The notes under the pieces were generated by a model. That model did no database searches, had not been told where the DNA came from, and saw only the letters and a list, made by a program, of their open reading frames with translations. This document shows, one piece after another, positions 47,813-55,702 of a stretch of 64,000 nucleotides of DNA. Source of the stretch: Pseudanabaena galeata CCNP1313 (GTDB lineage Bacteria; Cyanobacteriota; Cyanobacteriia; Pseudanabaenales; Pseudanabaenaceae). The stretch lies in NCBI RefSeq assembly GCF_029910235.1, contig NZ_CP112874.1, positions 4,864,720 to 4,928,719 of the forward strand. Direction: 5' to 3'. The number at the start of each line of letters is the position of its first letter. The first letter of the stretch is position 1. Both the position numbers and the translations under genes were made by a program.

Positions 47813-48283
47813 TTAAAATTGTTGTTGAAAAAGTACTGGGGCATTGACCCGAAACGGCTCTGCACCTAAGGATTTTGGATCGATGCGCCAGCGTTCTTCT
47901 ATGGTGCTGTACTCGGCTATCTTTTGATCGCGGCGATTGTGTAGCATGACAGTAAAATTTTGCTTTTGGGCTTCAGTGCCGAGCTTAAATAGAAAACTAA
48001 ACCGCTGCAAATAATCAGAGGCTATCCATCTAGTTGCATTAATCGTGACGATCGCCTGTTTAGCCTCAGCATCGATCTCAATATTTTCCACCCAACCTTC
48101 TTGCAAGCGTTGAGTTTTCCACCAAAGACTTGGCTCGACTGGTGCTTGAGGGATGGTGATTGCCTCCTGTGCTGAGGTCTGACTTACAACCACCAATGGT
48201 GCGATCGCGCCAATACTTAGCGCTAACAAAACATGATTAATAATTGATTTGCCAACTAATTTGTCAGTCATCCTAAACCTCAT
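47813..48283 (-). CDS. Exported protein of unknown function
   Basis: 156 residues. A signal peptide-like segment (IINHVLLALSIGAIAPLVVVSQ) ends near TSAQEA, residue about 40. The mature part has WWKTQRLQEGWVENIEIDAEAKQAIVTINATRWIASDYLQR and looks mostly beta. The family is not recognised. It is divergent from hisH. Confidence 0.65.
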   Translation of the reverse strand: MRFRMTDKLVGKSIINHVLLALSIGAIAPLVVVSQTSAQEAITIPQAPVEPSLWWKTQRLQEGWVENIEIDAEAKQAIVTINATRWIASDYLQRFSFLFKLGTEAQKQNFTVMLHNRRDQKIAEYSTIEERWRIDPKSLGAEPFRVNAPVLFQQQF

Positions 48284-48380
48284 AACGTATTTTTCAGGAC
48301 TTCAGCCATTATAATCGCTTTAGAAAGCGCAAAGGAGCTTAAAGTTCCCCGTTGCAAGACTATCAAGCAGGAGTAACATC

Positions 48381-49004
48381 ATGCCAGTTGTGGCAGTGAT
48401 TGACTACGATATGGGCAACTTACACTCAGCCTGCAAAGGGCTAGAGATGGCAGGAGCCACCCCCATAGTGACCAATGATCCGCACAAGTTAGCCTCCGCC
48501 GATGGGATTGTTTTGCCAGGTGTTGGTTCCTTTGATCCCGCGATGCAAAAATTACGGGCGACAAAGCTAGAACAACCCATTCATGAAGCGATCGCTTCGG
48601 GCAAACCATTTTTAGGAATTTGCTTGGGGATGCAAATTTTATTTGAGAGCAGTGAAGAGGGGCATGAATCGGGCTTGGGTATCATCAAGGGACAGGTTAA
48701 GCGATTTAGCAATGAGCCAAGCCTGACGATCCCGCATATGGGCTGGAATCAGCTAGAACTAAAACAACCTAATTGTCCGCTTTGGCAAGACTTGGGCGCT
48801 AGTCCTTGGATGTATTTTGTGCATTCCTACTACACCGCACCTGTTGATGACTCAGTAACAGCAGCGACCACAACCCACGGTAGTCAGACCGTGACTGTGG
48901 CGATCGCCAAAGACAATCTGATGGCTGTACAATTTCATCCCGAAAAATCATCCAGTGACGGGATACATTTGCTATCAAATTTCGTCAGAATGATCAGTGC
49001 GTAG
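48381..49004 (+). CDS. hisH: Imidazole glycerol phosphate synthase subunit HisH
   Basis: 207 residues. Class I glutamine amidotransferase that feeds ammonia to HisF. The triad is Cys81 (GICLGMQ), His186 and Glu188 (FHPEKS). The start MPVVAVIDYDMGNLHS is typical, with GCAGGAGTAAC upstream of the ATG. hisF is not adjacent; hisE is 28 kb away, so histidine genes are dispersed as is usual in cyanobacteria. Confidence 0.96.
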   Translation: MPVVAVIDYDMGNLHSACKGLEMAGATPIVTNDPHKLASADGIVLPGVGSFDPAMQKLRATKLEQPIHEAIASGKPFLGICLGMQILFESSEEGHESGLGIIKGQVKRFSNEPSLTIPHMGWNQLELKQPNCPLWQDLGASPWMYFVHSYYTAPVDDSVTAATTTHGSQTVTVAIAKDNLMAVQFHPEKSSSDGIHLLSNFVRMISA

Positions 49005-49030
49005 CATAATAGTAGAATCTTGAGAGATTT

Positions 49031-49558
49031 ATGAAGATCCAAATGATCAAAAAACTGGGTATTGTTTCTTGTCTGGCTGTAGCTTGTGCTGTGGTTTCGC
49101 CATCTGTAGTTCGCGCCCAATCCAATGCAGGATTTATTTTATTTGGCGGAATCAGGGATAGCGCACTTGACTATTGCCTCGATAGTGGCAGCAGCGGTCG
49201 TAATGATCGATACTATCTAGAAGTAAAACCACAAAAATTTAAAGTTTCCGAAGTGATCATTACCTATCCCGATCATTTTACTGGTAGCTTTGATACGTCA
49301 GACATCAAACTACGCGTAACGGATCAATGCCGTGGTGGCAAAGATTTGGAAATTGAATCAGCAACTTGGGACAAAGAAACTCGCCGCATTACGATCATTC
49401 CCAAAGAAGCAATTCCTTCAAAAACAGCATTACGAGCCGTGCTATCTAATGTAAGAAATCCTGACTACAGTGGTTTCTATCAGTTTGATGGCAGAGTTAT
49501 GCGCGCTGATGTACCAGTCCCTGTCTATATTGGCTCATGGGTAATTACCCTTGACTAA
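49031..49558 (+). CDS. DUF2808 exported protein
   Basis: 175 residues. A signal peptide (IVSCLAVACAVVSPSVVRAQ) is followed by a beta-rich domain with YLEVKPQKFKVSEVIITYPDHFTG and a C-terminal PVPVYIGSWVITLD, matching DUF2808, a family almost restricted to cyanobacteria. It is probably periplasmic. It starts 26 bp after hisH and may be co-transcribed. Function unknown. Confidence 0.83.
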   Translation: MKIQMIKKLGIVSCLAVACAVVSPSVVRAQSNAGFILFGGIRDSALDYCLDSGSSGRNDRYYLEVKPQKFKVSEVIITYPDHFTGSFDTSDIKLRVTDQCRGGKDLEIESATWDKETRRITIIPKEAIPSKTALRAVLSNVRNPDYSGFYQFDGRVMRADVPVPVYIGSWVITLD

Positions 49559-49733
49559 TACCAATTCACGAAAATGTGACAACACTTTTGTGAATTAGAA
49601 GCCAAACCCAGTAAAGGTTTTATCCCAAAGTACAAAATAGCTTAGCCATTTTGTACTTTGGGATAAAACTATAAAAGTTTACTAATAACCTAAAGAAAAT
49701 AGAGGAGGGCGCTAAGCACCCTCCTCTATTTTC
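49559..49733. repeat. ACCAATTCAC-type element and a hairpin before surE
   Basis: 49560-49600 is CCAATTCACGAAAATGTG / CACTTTTGTGAATT; 49618-49667 is TTTATCCCAAAGTACAAAAT with its mirror. Together they have the two-hairpin design of 28128-28229. 49695-49733 is GAAAATAGAGGAGGGCG with its mirror. Confidence 0.7.
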
Positions 49734-49777
49734 TGATTTTATTGATATAGTTTTTCAGACCTTGTGCAACTTCAAGT

Positions 49778-50560
49778 ATGAACATTTTAATTAGTAATGA
49801 TGATGGTATTTATGCGGCGGGGGTAAGAGCGCTAGCTGAAGCTTTAAGTGACACTGAGCATCGGATTACGGTGGTATGTCCAGATCGAGAGCGATCGGCT
49901 ACAGGACATGCCCTAACTTTGCAAGAACCTTTACGGGTTGATCAAATCGAAGGGGTTTATCCATCCAATATTGAAGCTTGGGCTTGCTCTGGCACACCTT
50001 CGGATACAGTCAAATTAGCACTTGATGCATTATTAAGCGATCGCCCTGATCTCGTATTATCAGGCATTAATCGCGGCGCAAATTTGGGAACCGATGTTTT
50101 GTACTCTGGTACAGTATCGGCTGCAATGGAAGGAGTACTAGAAGGTGTGCCAAGTATTGCTTTTAGTTTGACTAGCTTCGCCCATTTGGATTTTAGCGCG
50201 GCAGCAAATTTCGCCAAGAAAATGGTCAACATGATCGCAACTTATCCACTAGAAGAAGCGATTCTCCTGAATGTAAATATTCCTGCAATTCCAGAGTCAG
50301 ATATTTGCGGTGCTGTTGTTACTCGTTTAGGAATTCGGCGCTATAAAGATCTCTTTGAAAAACGTATTGATCCGCGTGGCAAAACTTACTACTGGCTATC
50401 AGGTGTAGTGGTCGAAGAAGAAGCAGAAGCTGATACAGATATTCAAGCGATTAGAGATAATTACGTAACGATCACACCGCTCAAATATGACTTAACTCTC
50501 GCTGCGGCTATTCCTTTTATGAATACATGGATAGAAAAGCTAGCTACACTAACAAGCTGA
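49778..50560 (+). CDS. surE: 5'/3'-nucleotidase SurE
   Basis: 260 residues. Metal-dependent nucleoside monophosphate phosphatase. ILISNDDGIYAAGVRALAEAL gives the Asp8-Asp9 metal pair, followed by RERSATGHALTL, CSGTPSDTVKLAL and LSGINRGANLGTDVLYSGTV. The stop codon TGA (50558-50560) is created at the junction with a miniature element. The uninterrupted host sequence would have continued one more codon (TCG) to a TAA. Confidence 0.95.
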   Translation: MNILISNDDGIYAAGVRALAEALSDTEHRITVVCPDRERSATGHALTLQEPLRVDQIEGVYPSNIEAWACSGTPSDTVKLALDALLSDRPDLVLSGINRGANLGTDVLYSGTVSAAMEGVLEGVPSIAFSLTSFAHLDFSAAANFAKKMVNMIATYPLEEAILLNVNIPAIPESDICGAVVTRLGIRRYKDLFEKRIDPRGKTYYWLSGVVVEEEAEADTDIQAIRDNYVTITPLKYDLTLAAAIPFMNTWIEKLATLTS

Positions 50561-50725
50561 TGTTACGTGGATAGAATTAATTCCTACGATCATCTAAGTC
50601 TAGGGCTTGCCCTGTGGCCCAGCCCCTACAAAAATCTAAATTATTGGGGTAGGGGCAATCCCCCCGTGGTTGCCCTGTCGTGCTAGCAGCAAAAGATTCA
50701 TCATCTGAGTTCCACGTAACATCAG
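50559..50725. mobile_element. MITE with TGTTACGTGGA ends, 9-bp duplication at the surE stop
   Basis: 167 bp. Ends GATGTTACGTGGA and TCCACGTAACATC. TAACAAGCT is duplicated at 50550-50558 and 50726-50734. Its interior (AAGTCTAGGGCTTGCCC ... GGTAGGGGCAATCCCCCCG) is nearly identical to the copies at 9719 and 55579. Confidence 0.9.
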
Positions 50726-50774
50726 TAACAAGCTCGTAATGTTTGAAGGTGACTCTTTGCACCGCCTTCATGTA

Positions 50775-51674
50775 TTAGCGCGAATAGGTTAGAGTTCCTT
50801 GATTAGCATCAAGCTCAGCCATACAGCCAATGGGTAGAGGCGCATTTTCGCCATCATGTCCGAAGGGTAAGTTCATCACAATCGGAATTCCTAAATCCGT
50901 CAAACGATCGCGCCATACTTCTTCCATGGTAAAACTGGGAGTATTAACTTCTGCTTGGCTAAACCGACCGATCGCAATACCTTTTAACTTTTGCAGATGC
51001 CCCGACCAACGCCAATGGGTTAACATGCGATCAACTCGATAAGGAGCTTCAGATACATCTTCAATTGCTAAAATCACATTTTCTAAATCTGGACAGATAT
51101 TCGTACCGATGATATGTGTCGCAAGCGTTAAATTTGCGGGTAATAGAACACCTGTTGCTTGACCATTACTCCATCCTTCCCCTGCTAGTGTAATCGCATT
51201 CACCTTTCCTTCCAGCCAATCAAATAACTGCTGTTGCGATCGCTCAGGTTCCTTAGCTAATGTCGTGATTACTGGTGCATGTAATCCCCCAATTCCCTTA
51301 TGTTTGGCAAAGCCCCAGAGTAGAGTCGTAATATCAGAAAAGCCAATTAACCATTTAGGGCGATCGCTCAGTTCTTGCCAATCTAATTTTTCGAGTAGGC
51401 GCATTGAGCCGTAACCACCCCTTGCACAGGCGATCGCCACAGAGTCAGGATCATTCCATGCATCGATTAATTGCTGACACCGTTCCTCATCGGTTCCTGA
51501 CAGATAGCCCCAAGGCTGACTGAGATGTTCAGGTATTACCAGTTCATAACCGCGATCGCGCCAGACTTTTAGCCCCTGCTCAAAGCGTTCCCATTCGCGC
51601 AATGCACCGCTAGGAGCAATGATACGCACTTTTTGAGAGGGTGTAATAATCGCAGGGAATTTAGTTGAATGCAT
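50775..51674 (-). CDS. LD-carboxypeptidase (peptidase S66 family)
   Basis: 299 residues. Serine peptidase that removes D-Ala from murein tetrapeptides during recycling. The catalytic Ser is expected in ARGGYGSMRLLEKLDW, and the later Glu and His in ILAIEDVSEAPYRVDRML and MNLPFGHDGENAPLPIG. The N-terminal RIIAPSGALREWERFE is typical. It is monocistronic, convergent with surE across a miniature element. Confidence 0.92.
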   Translation of the reverse strand: MHSTKFPAIITPSQKVRIIAPSGALREWERFEQGLKVWRDRGYELVIPEHLSQPWGYLSGTDEERCQQLIDAWNDPDSVAIACARGGYGSMRLLEKLDWQELSDRPKWLIGFSDITTLLWGFAKHKGIGGLHAPVITTLAKEPERSQQQLFDWLEGKVNAITLAGEGWSNGQATGVLLPANLTLATHIIGTNICPDLENVILAIEDVSEAPYRVDRMLTHWRWSGHLQKLKGIAIGRFSQAEVNTPSFTMEEVWRDRLTDLGIPIVMNLPFGHDGENAPLPIGCMAELDANQGTLTYSR

Positions 51675-51709
51675 AGTTTATCAATATTGCAATTATTAGA
51701 TAATTACCA

Positions 51710-51842
51710 CAGCAATTCTCATTATGAAAACGATTTGGGGAATTCCAGCACCTTCGGTGCTGGAATTCCCAAATCGTTTTTTTTTGGAAAGCCCGCCAAC
51801 GATGGGCTTTCCAAAAAACGATTTTTATAATGAGAATTGCAG
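51710..51842. mobile_element. Two-hairpin MITE with GCAATTCTCATTAT ends, copy 1
   Basis: GCAATTCTCATTAT (51712-51725) and ATAATGAGAATTGC (51827-51840) ends. TAATTACCA is duplicated at 51701-51709 and 51843-51851. Inside are GGGAATTCCAGCACC and GGAAAGCCC/GGGCTTTCC hairpins, bounded by AACGATTT words. The second copy at 57084-57209 has the same two-hairpin design in the opposite order. Confidence 0.85.
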
Positions 51843-51882
51843 TAATTACCAGTAATTATTGGTAATTATCTAGTGTTAAGTT

Positions 51883-51985
51883 ATACCAAAGCACAAAATG
51901 GTTATACTATTTTGTGCTTTTAAAACCCTTGCTGGGCTCGGTTTTTAATTCACAAAAGTGTTGCTACACTTTTGTGAATTGGTAT
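51883..51985. mobile_element. Two-hairpin element with ATACCAA ends
   Basis: ATACCAAAGCACAAAATGG hairpin on the left and AATTCACAAAAGTGT / ACACTTTTGTGAATT on the right, closing with TTGGTAT. It is the inverted design of the elements at 28128 and 49559. Confidence 0.75.
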
Positions 51986-52014
51986 AAGATCGTTACAGAA
52001 GTAAAGGTAAAGTT

Positions 52015-52443
52015 ATGAGCCGTTATTCTCAGCGCGATCGCCAAATCGAGACTCCTGACCAAATATCTCGTGATTCCACCAAAGAGCGCATTGAGATGTT
52101 TTTTTGTTTAATGCCAATATTTGGACTAATCCCATCGGTGATCGCTTTGGTGCGGCAAAGAAGCAGTCGCAAAGTTCGCGATGTTAGCCAAGTGGCGATC
52201 GCCTTGGTATTTACTTGGGTGATCGCCTATGGCGCAATGGGAGGAGTACCAACCGAGGGGGCAACTTTGCAAGTTACCTCAGAATTAATCAAAGCAACCT
52301 TAAGTTCGGGCTATTTTGCTCTTTGTATGTATTTGATGTATCGGTTATATCGCCATCAAGCGATCTCTTTGCCATGGTTAAGGGTTATGGCTGAAATTCA
52401 AGAAGCGCGATCGGTAAAACGGGATCAAAAGCATGATAATTAA
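52015..52443 (+). CDS. Membrane protein of unknown function
   Basis: 142 residues. The N-terminal 30 residues are charged. Three hydrophobic segments follow, at about 38-55 (FFCLMPIFGLIPSVIALV), 64-82 (QVAIALVFTWVIAYGAMG) and 92-115. It ends with a basic tail. TAAAGGTAAAG precedes the ATG. Looks like a cyanobacterial conserved hypothetical; no function inferred. Confidence 0.65.
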   Translation: MSRYSQRDRQIETPDQISRDSTKERIEMFFCLMPIFGLIPSVIALVRQRSSRKVRDVSQVAIALVFTWVIAYGAMGGVPTEGATLQVTSELIKATLSSGYFALCMYLMYRLYRHQAISLPWLRVMAEIQEARSVKRDQKHDN

Positions 52444-52456
52444 AATTTGTTTATTT

Positions 52457-52551
52457 TATAGCGTTTATCAAGCAAGCGAGGTACAAAGTTTTGTTTCCCC
52501 ACCTTCGGCGGGGAAACAAAACCGTACTTCACCAGACTGATAAACGCTATA
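52457..52551. mobile_element. 95-bp MITE with TATAGCGTTT ends, copy 2
   Basis: TATAGCGTTTATCA and TGATAAACGCTATA are perfect 14-bp terminal repeats. It differs from the copy at 38661 at only a few positions, including the hairpin loop. Confidence 0.88.
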
Positions 52552-52618
52552 AATTTGTAATTATTAGTACAAAGCTGCTCTATGATAGCCAAGCATTTTA
52601 TTTGAGGAGAATTATTGT

Positions 52619-53041
52619 ATGGGTTTACAAAATGGTAGACGTGCGGCTGGAGGTTTTATGAAAGACTTTCAGACTTTCATTTTGAAAGGAAATGTGATTG
52701 ATTTAGCCGTTGCGGTGATTATTGGTGGTGCTTTTGGCAAAATTATCACTTCGTTGATCGAGGACATCATTACACCTTTGCTTCTAAATCCCGCTCTTAA
52801 AGCGGCTAATGTTGAAGATCTTGCCAAACTACAGATTAATGGCATTAAATATGGTGTGTTTCTTGCCTCAGTGATTAATTTTTTAGTTATCGCTTTTGTG
52901 ATCTTTCTGATCATTCGTTCCTTTGAAGCGATGAAGCGTAAAGAAGTTCGTGAAGAAGCGGCGGCTGAAGTCAAACCTGACCCTCAAGAGCGTCTGACCT
53001 TAGCTGTTGAACGTTTAGCAGAAGTGATGGAATCCAAATAA
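52619..53041 (+). CDS. mscL: Large-conductance mechanosensitive channel MscL
   Basis: 140 residues. FMKDFQTFILKGNVIDLAVAVIIGGAFGKIITSLIEDIITPLL is the conserved N-terminal helix and TM1 (longer run cut here: FMKDFQTF, then GNVIDLAVAVIIGGAFG). TM2 is FLASVINFLVIAFVIFLIIR. The C-terminal cytoplasmic helix ends in RLAEVMESK. GAGGAGAA at 52602-52609 supports the ATG at 52619, which gives about 12 extra residues before the core. Confidence 0.94.
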   Translation: MGLQNGRRAAGGFMKDFQTFILKGNVIDLAVAVIIGGAFGKIITSLIEDIITPLLLNPALKAANVEDLAKLQINGIKYGVFLASVINFLVIAFVIFLIIRSFEAMKRKEVREEAAAEVKPDPQERLTLAVERLAEVMESK

Positions 53042-53045
53042 ATTA

Positions 53046-53168
53046 CCAAGTTTATAAGGTTGCGTCCCGCAGGGACGCAACCTTATAAACTTGGGTTTGC
53101 AATTAATTACATCCATCTACTTAAAATATAAATATCTGCTTTGCAGATATTTATATTTTAAGTAGATG
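53046..53168. repeat. Two perfect hairpins after mscL
   Basis: 53046-53094: CCAAGTTTATAAGGTTGCGT and mirror, GGGAC centre. 53114-53168: CATCTACTTAAAATATAAAT and mirror, TTT loop. The first probably terminates mscL. The second is AT-rich and lies just before the next gene. Confidence 0.8.
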
Positions 53169-53193
53169 AATAACTCTAGACTGCCCGCATATC

Positions 53194-54213
53194 ATGTCAT
53201 TTAGACAATTCAGCCACAAAATTTACCGATCTATATCGACATCTCTCTTAATTTTAGGAATTGCTATTGGTCTTAATGCTTGCTTTAGCCCAAATAATGA
53301 CAAAAAAACGGAAGTAGATAAATCACCTGTCCCGATTTTCTTATTTATTCAAGCTTCTCCCGATGGTAAGACGATCGAAGGAATTGTCCCCTCCGATTTG
53401 GTAGAACAGTTAGGCAGTTTAGATCGGGTAATTCAATCAATTCCTCTAGGTAGCAGTTTTTCATTAATTCAGTTCGGTAAACCACTGGGCATGTTTCAAG
53501 TCAGTGGGGTGCGTGGCTCCGATACTTTTGGAGCGATCGCCAGTTTTAAGGTGCAAGTACCAGCCGAAAACGAGAAAAACCAACCGACCAAAAGCTTTGA
53601 TCCAGCCATTTTACGCCAGCCAAATTTAACAATAGTGGCAAGCGATCGCATTAATCCGTCAAGCGATCGCTCCTACTTTTTTAACTGTCCCAGCAGAATC
53701 CAACCCCTTGTACTCGAAAGATCACGTAATTTATTTGTAAACCTTGGGGCAAAACAAGCTGCAATCTCACAGGTAGCGATCGCCTCGTTAGTATGTGCAG
53801 ATATTGATGGTGACAATCAGCCTGAGATTATTGCAGGTTTGCGCCTCGATAATCCCATTCGTCCCGCAGGATTTGATCCTCAAGTGTGGCAAGAGTTTCT
53901 ATCCCGTTCGGCTCTTGAACGTCAGGAGTACAGCATGTTAGTCATGATGCGAAAATCAACGAGCGGAGATTGGACTTCAGAACCAATTTTGACCCACACT
54001 AGAGCGCTTTCTTACATCAATGATAGTGTCAGTAGCTATGCCCTTTATGGGCTTCAAGATCTCAATGGCGATCGCTATCCCGAAATTGTCGTCCAAGAAA
54101 TTGGCTTAAACTCGCTTGATGTCCGCGTATTCACACCCACTGTTGATGCTCAAGGTAAATGGCAATGGCGCAGTTATTACCAAAATCAGCGATCGCTCAA
54201 TATTGTTCAATAA
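53194..54213 (+). CDS. Putative lipoprotein of unknown function
   Basis: 339 residues. The N-terminus has a lipoprotein signal (SLLILGIAIGLNACFS) with a lipobox LNAC, Cys about residue 30. The mature protein contains DIDGDNQPEIIAGL and DLNGDRYPEIVVQE, FG-GAP/EF-like calcium-binding repeats. It could be an outer or periplasmic binding protein. No precise family is recognised. A short tandem TTTTTCC repeat (54249-54279) lies between it and the next gene. Confidence 0.7.
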   Translation: MSFRQFSHKIYRSISTSLLILGIAIGLNACFSPNNDKKTEVDKSPVPIFLFIQASPDGKTIEGIVPSDLVEQLGSLDRVIQSIPLGSSFSLIQFGKPLGMFQVSGVRGSDTFGAIASFKVQVPAENEKNQPTKSFDPAILRQPNLTIVASDRINPSSDRSYFFNCPSRIQPLVLERSRNLFVNLGAKQAAISQVAIASLVCADIDGDNQPEIIAGLRLDNPIRPAGFDPQVWQEFLSRSALERQEYSMLVMMRKSTSGDWTSEPILTHTRALSYINDSVSSYALYGLQDLNGDRYPEIVVQEIGLNSLDVRVFTPTVDAQGKWQWRSYYQNQRSLNIVQ

Positions 54214-54283
54214 AACCGTTATAAAGGAAAAAGCAAGAAAGCCATAGTTTTCCTTTTTCCTTTTTCCTTTTTCCTTTTTTAAT

Positions 54284-55531
54284 ATGCCCCCCGAAAATTC
54301 TCTCACTTACCCAGTTCTCTTCAAGGAAGTACGCATTCTTGATGCAGCCTCATCGTCAAATATTTCTGAAACTTTTGCCGATGTTTTTGTTGATGGCGAT
54401 CGCCAAATTCATCTCAACTTTGATCAATCCCAAATTCCTGAGAACATCAACATTGAGCAGCGGTCAGGTGTCGTCTTAGGAACAGGGCTGATTGATCTTT
54501 ACAGCACTAGTTGTGAGCCTGGGCATGAATCTACCGAAACGATATCGGAACTAGTGCAAGCAGCGAAAAATGGCGGTTTTACAACAGTTAGCATTTTGCC
54601 CAATACTCAACCTGCGATCGATGATATTGCCGCTCTAGAGTTTTGGCGCAATGTGCAGCACAAACAAGGAAATATTCTGCAACCTTGGGGAGCAATTACC
54701 AAGGGGCTAGAAGGGAATCAACTCACCGACATAGGAGAGCTAGCTGACTCCGTAGTTGGCTTTACCGATGGCAAAGCCATTAATAATTTACTGCTTGTGC
54801 GTCGTGCGATGGAATATATCAAACCGCTTGGTAAACCAATTGCCCTATTTCCCAAAAATCCTGATCTAGCAGGTAGTGGTGTAATTCGGGAAGGGAAATG
54901 GTCGATCCAATATGGCATGACAGGCTATCCTACCGCCGCCGAGACGACGGCCCTTGCCGCCTTAATTGAGCTAGTACGACTCACCAAAGCTCCCACCCAT
55001 TTCATGCGACTTTCTACCGCCCAGAGTGTAGAACTAATGGCTCAAGCAAAAAATGATGGATTACCCGTAACGGCAAGTACCACTTGGTTACACCTTTGTC
55101 ACTACGATCGCGATTTAGCAACCTATGATCCGAATCTCCGTCTGATGCCACCTCTTGGCAGTGAAAGCGATCGCCTAGCGTTGATTACAGGAATCAAATC
55201 AGGAGCAATTGATAGCATTGCGGTTGATCACACTCCCCGTGCTTACGAAGAAAAAGTTGTGCCTTTTGAAGTTGCGCCCGTAGGTGCGATCGGCTTAGAG
55301 TTTGCACTCTCCGTCCTCTGGCAAAACTTAGTAGTAACAGAATTACTAACTGCTAGTGAGCTTTGGCAAGCTCTTAGCGTTAACCCAGCTAAAACTTTGG
55401 GACTTGCACAACCCAAACTCGCAACTCTTTTCGATCCAAGCTTAGAGTGGCTAGTTACAAATAATGCGATCGCCTCTCAATCGAGAAATAGCAACTATAT
55501 GGGGCGATCGCTTGTTGGTAAAGTTCTCTAA
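54284..55531 (+). CDS. pyrC: Dihydroorotase-like protein lacking the HxH metal motif
   Basis: 415 residues, amidohydrolase fold of the PyrC type (GLIDLYSTSCEPGHES, FTTVSILPNTQPAIDD, MPPLGSESDRLALITGIKSG). In active dihydroorotases the first motif is DxHxHxRxPG with two metal-binding His. Here it reads DLYSTSCEPG, so both His are absent. The usual DHAPH is DHTPR. Many cyanobacterial homologs read DLYSHSGEPG, so divergence is lineage-wide, but this copy has lost the remaining His as well. It may be a non-catalytic partner of aspartate transcarbamoylase, as known for PyrC' in Pseudomonas. Confidence 0.83.
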   Translation: MPPENSLTYPVLFKEVRILDAASSSNISETFADVFVDGDRQIHLNFDQSQIPENINIEQRSGVVLGTGLIDLYSTSCEPGHESTETISELVQAAKNGGFTTVSILPNTQPAIDDIAALEFWRNVQHKQGNILQPWGAITKGLEGNQLTDIGELADSVVGFTDGKAINNLLLVRRAMEYIKPLGKPIALFPKNPDLAGSGVIREGKWSIQYGMTGYPTAAETTALAALIELVRLTKAPTHFMRLSTAQSVELMAQAKNDGLPVTASTTWLHLCHYDRDLATYDPNLRLMPPLGSESDRLALITGIKSGAIDSIAVDHTPRAYEEKVVPFEVAPVGAIGLEFALSVLWQNLVVTELLTASELWQALSVNPAKTLGLAQPKLATLFDPSLEWLVTNNAIASQSRNSNYMGRSLVGKVL

Positions 55532-55578
55532 ATCAAGAAGAACCCTAATCTCTTCCTAGCAAATAAGTAAGTCTAGGG

Positions 55579-55695
55579 CTGGCACGGGGGCACAGCCCCT
55601 ACAAGATCTAAAATTTACAGGTAGGGGCATCCCCCCGTGGTTGCCCTGTTATGCTCTAGCAGCAAGAGGTTCATCATCTGAGTTCCGCATAACAT
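55579..55695. mobile_element. TGTTACG-type MITE, left end missing
   Basis: AGTCTAGGGCTGGCACGG core and right end TTCCGCATAACATC are present; the left terminal repeat is absent. High identity to 9719-9882. It lies between the convergent pyrC and hom genes. Confidence 0.78.
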
Positions 55696-55702
55696 CAGTA
55701 AA

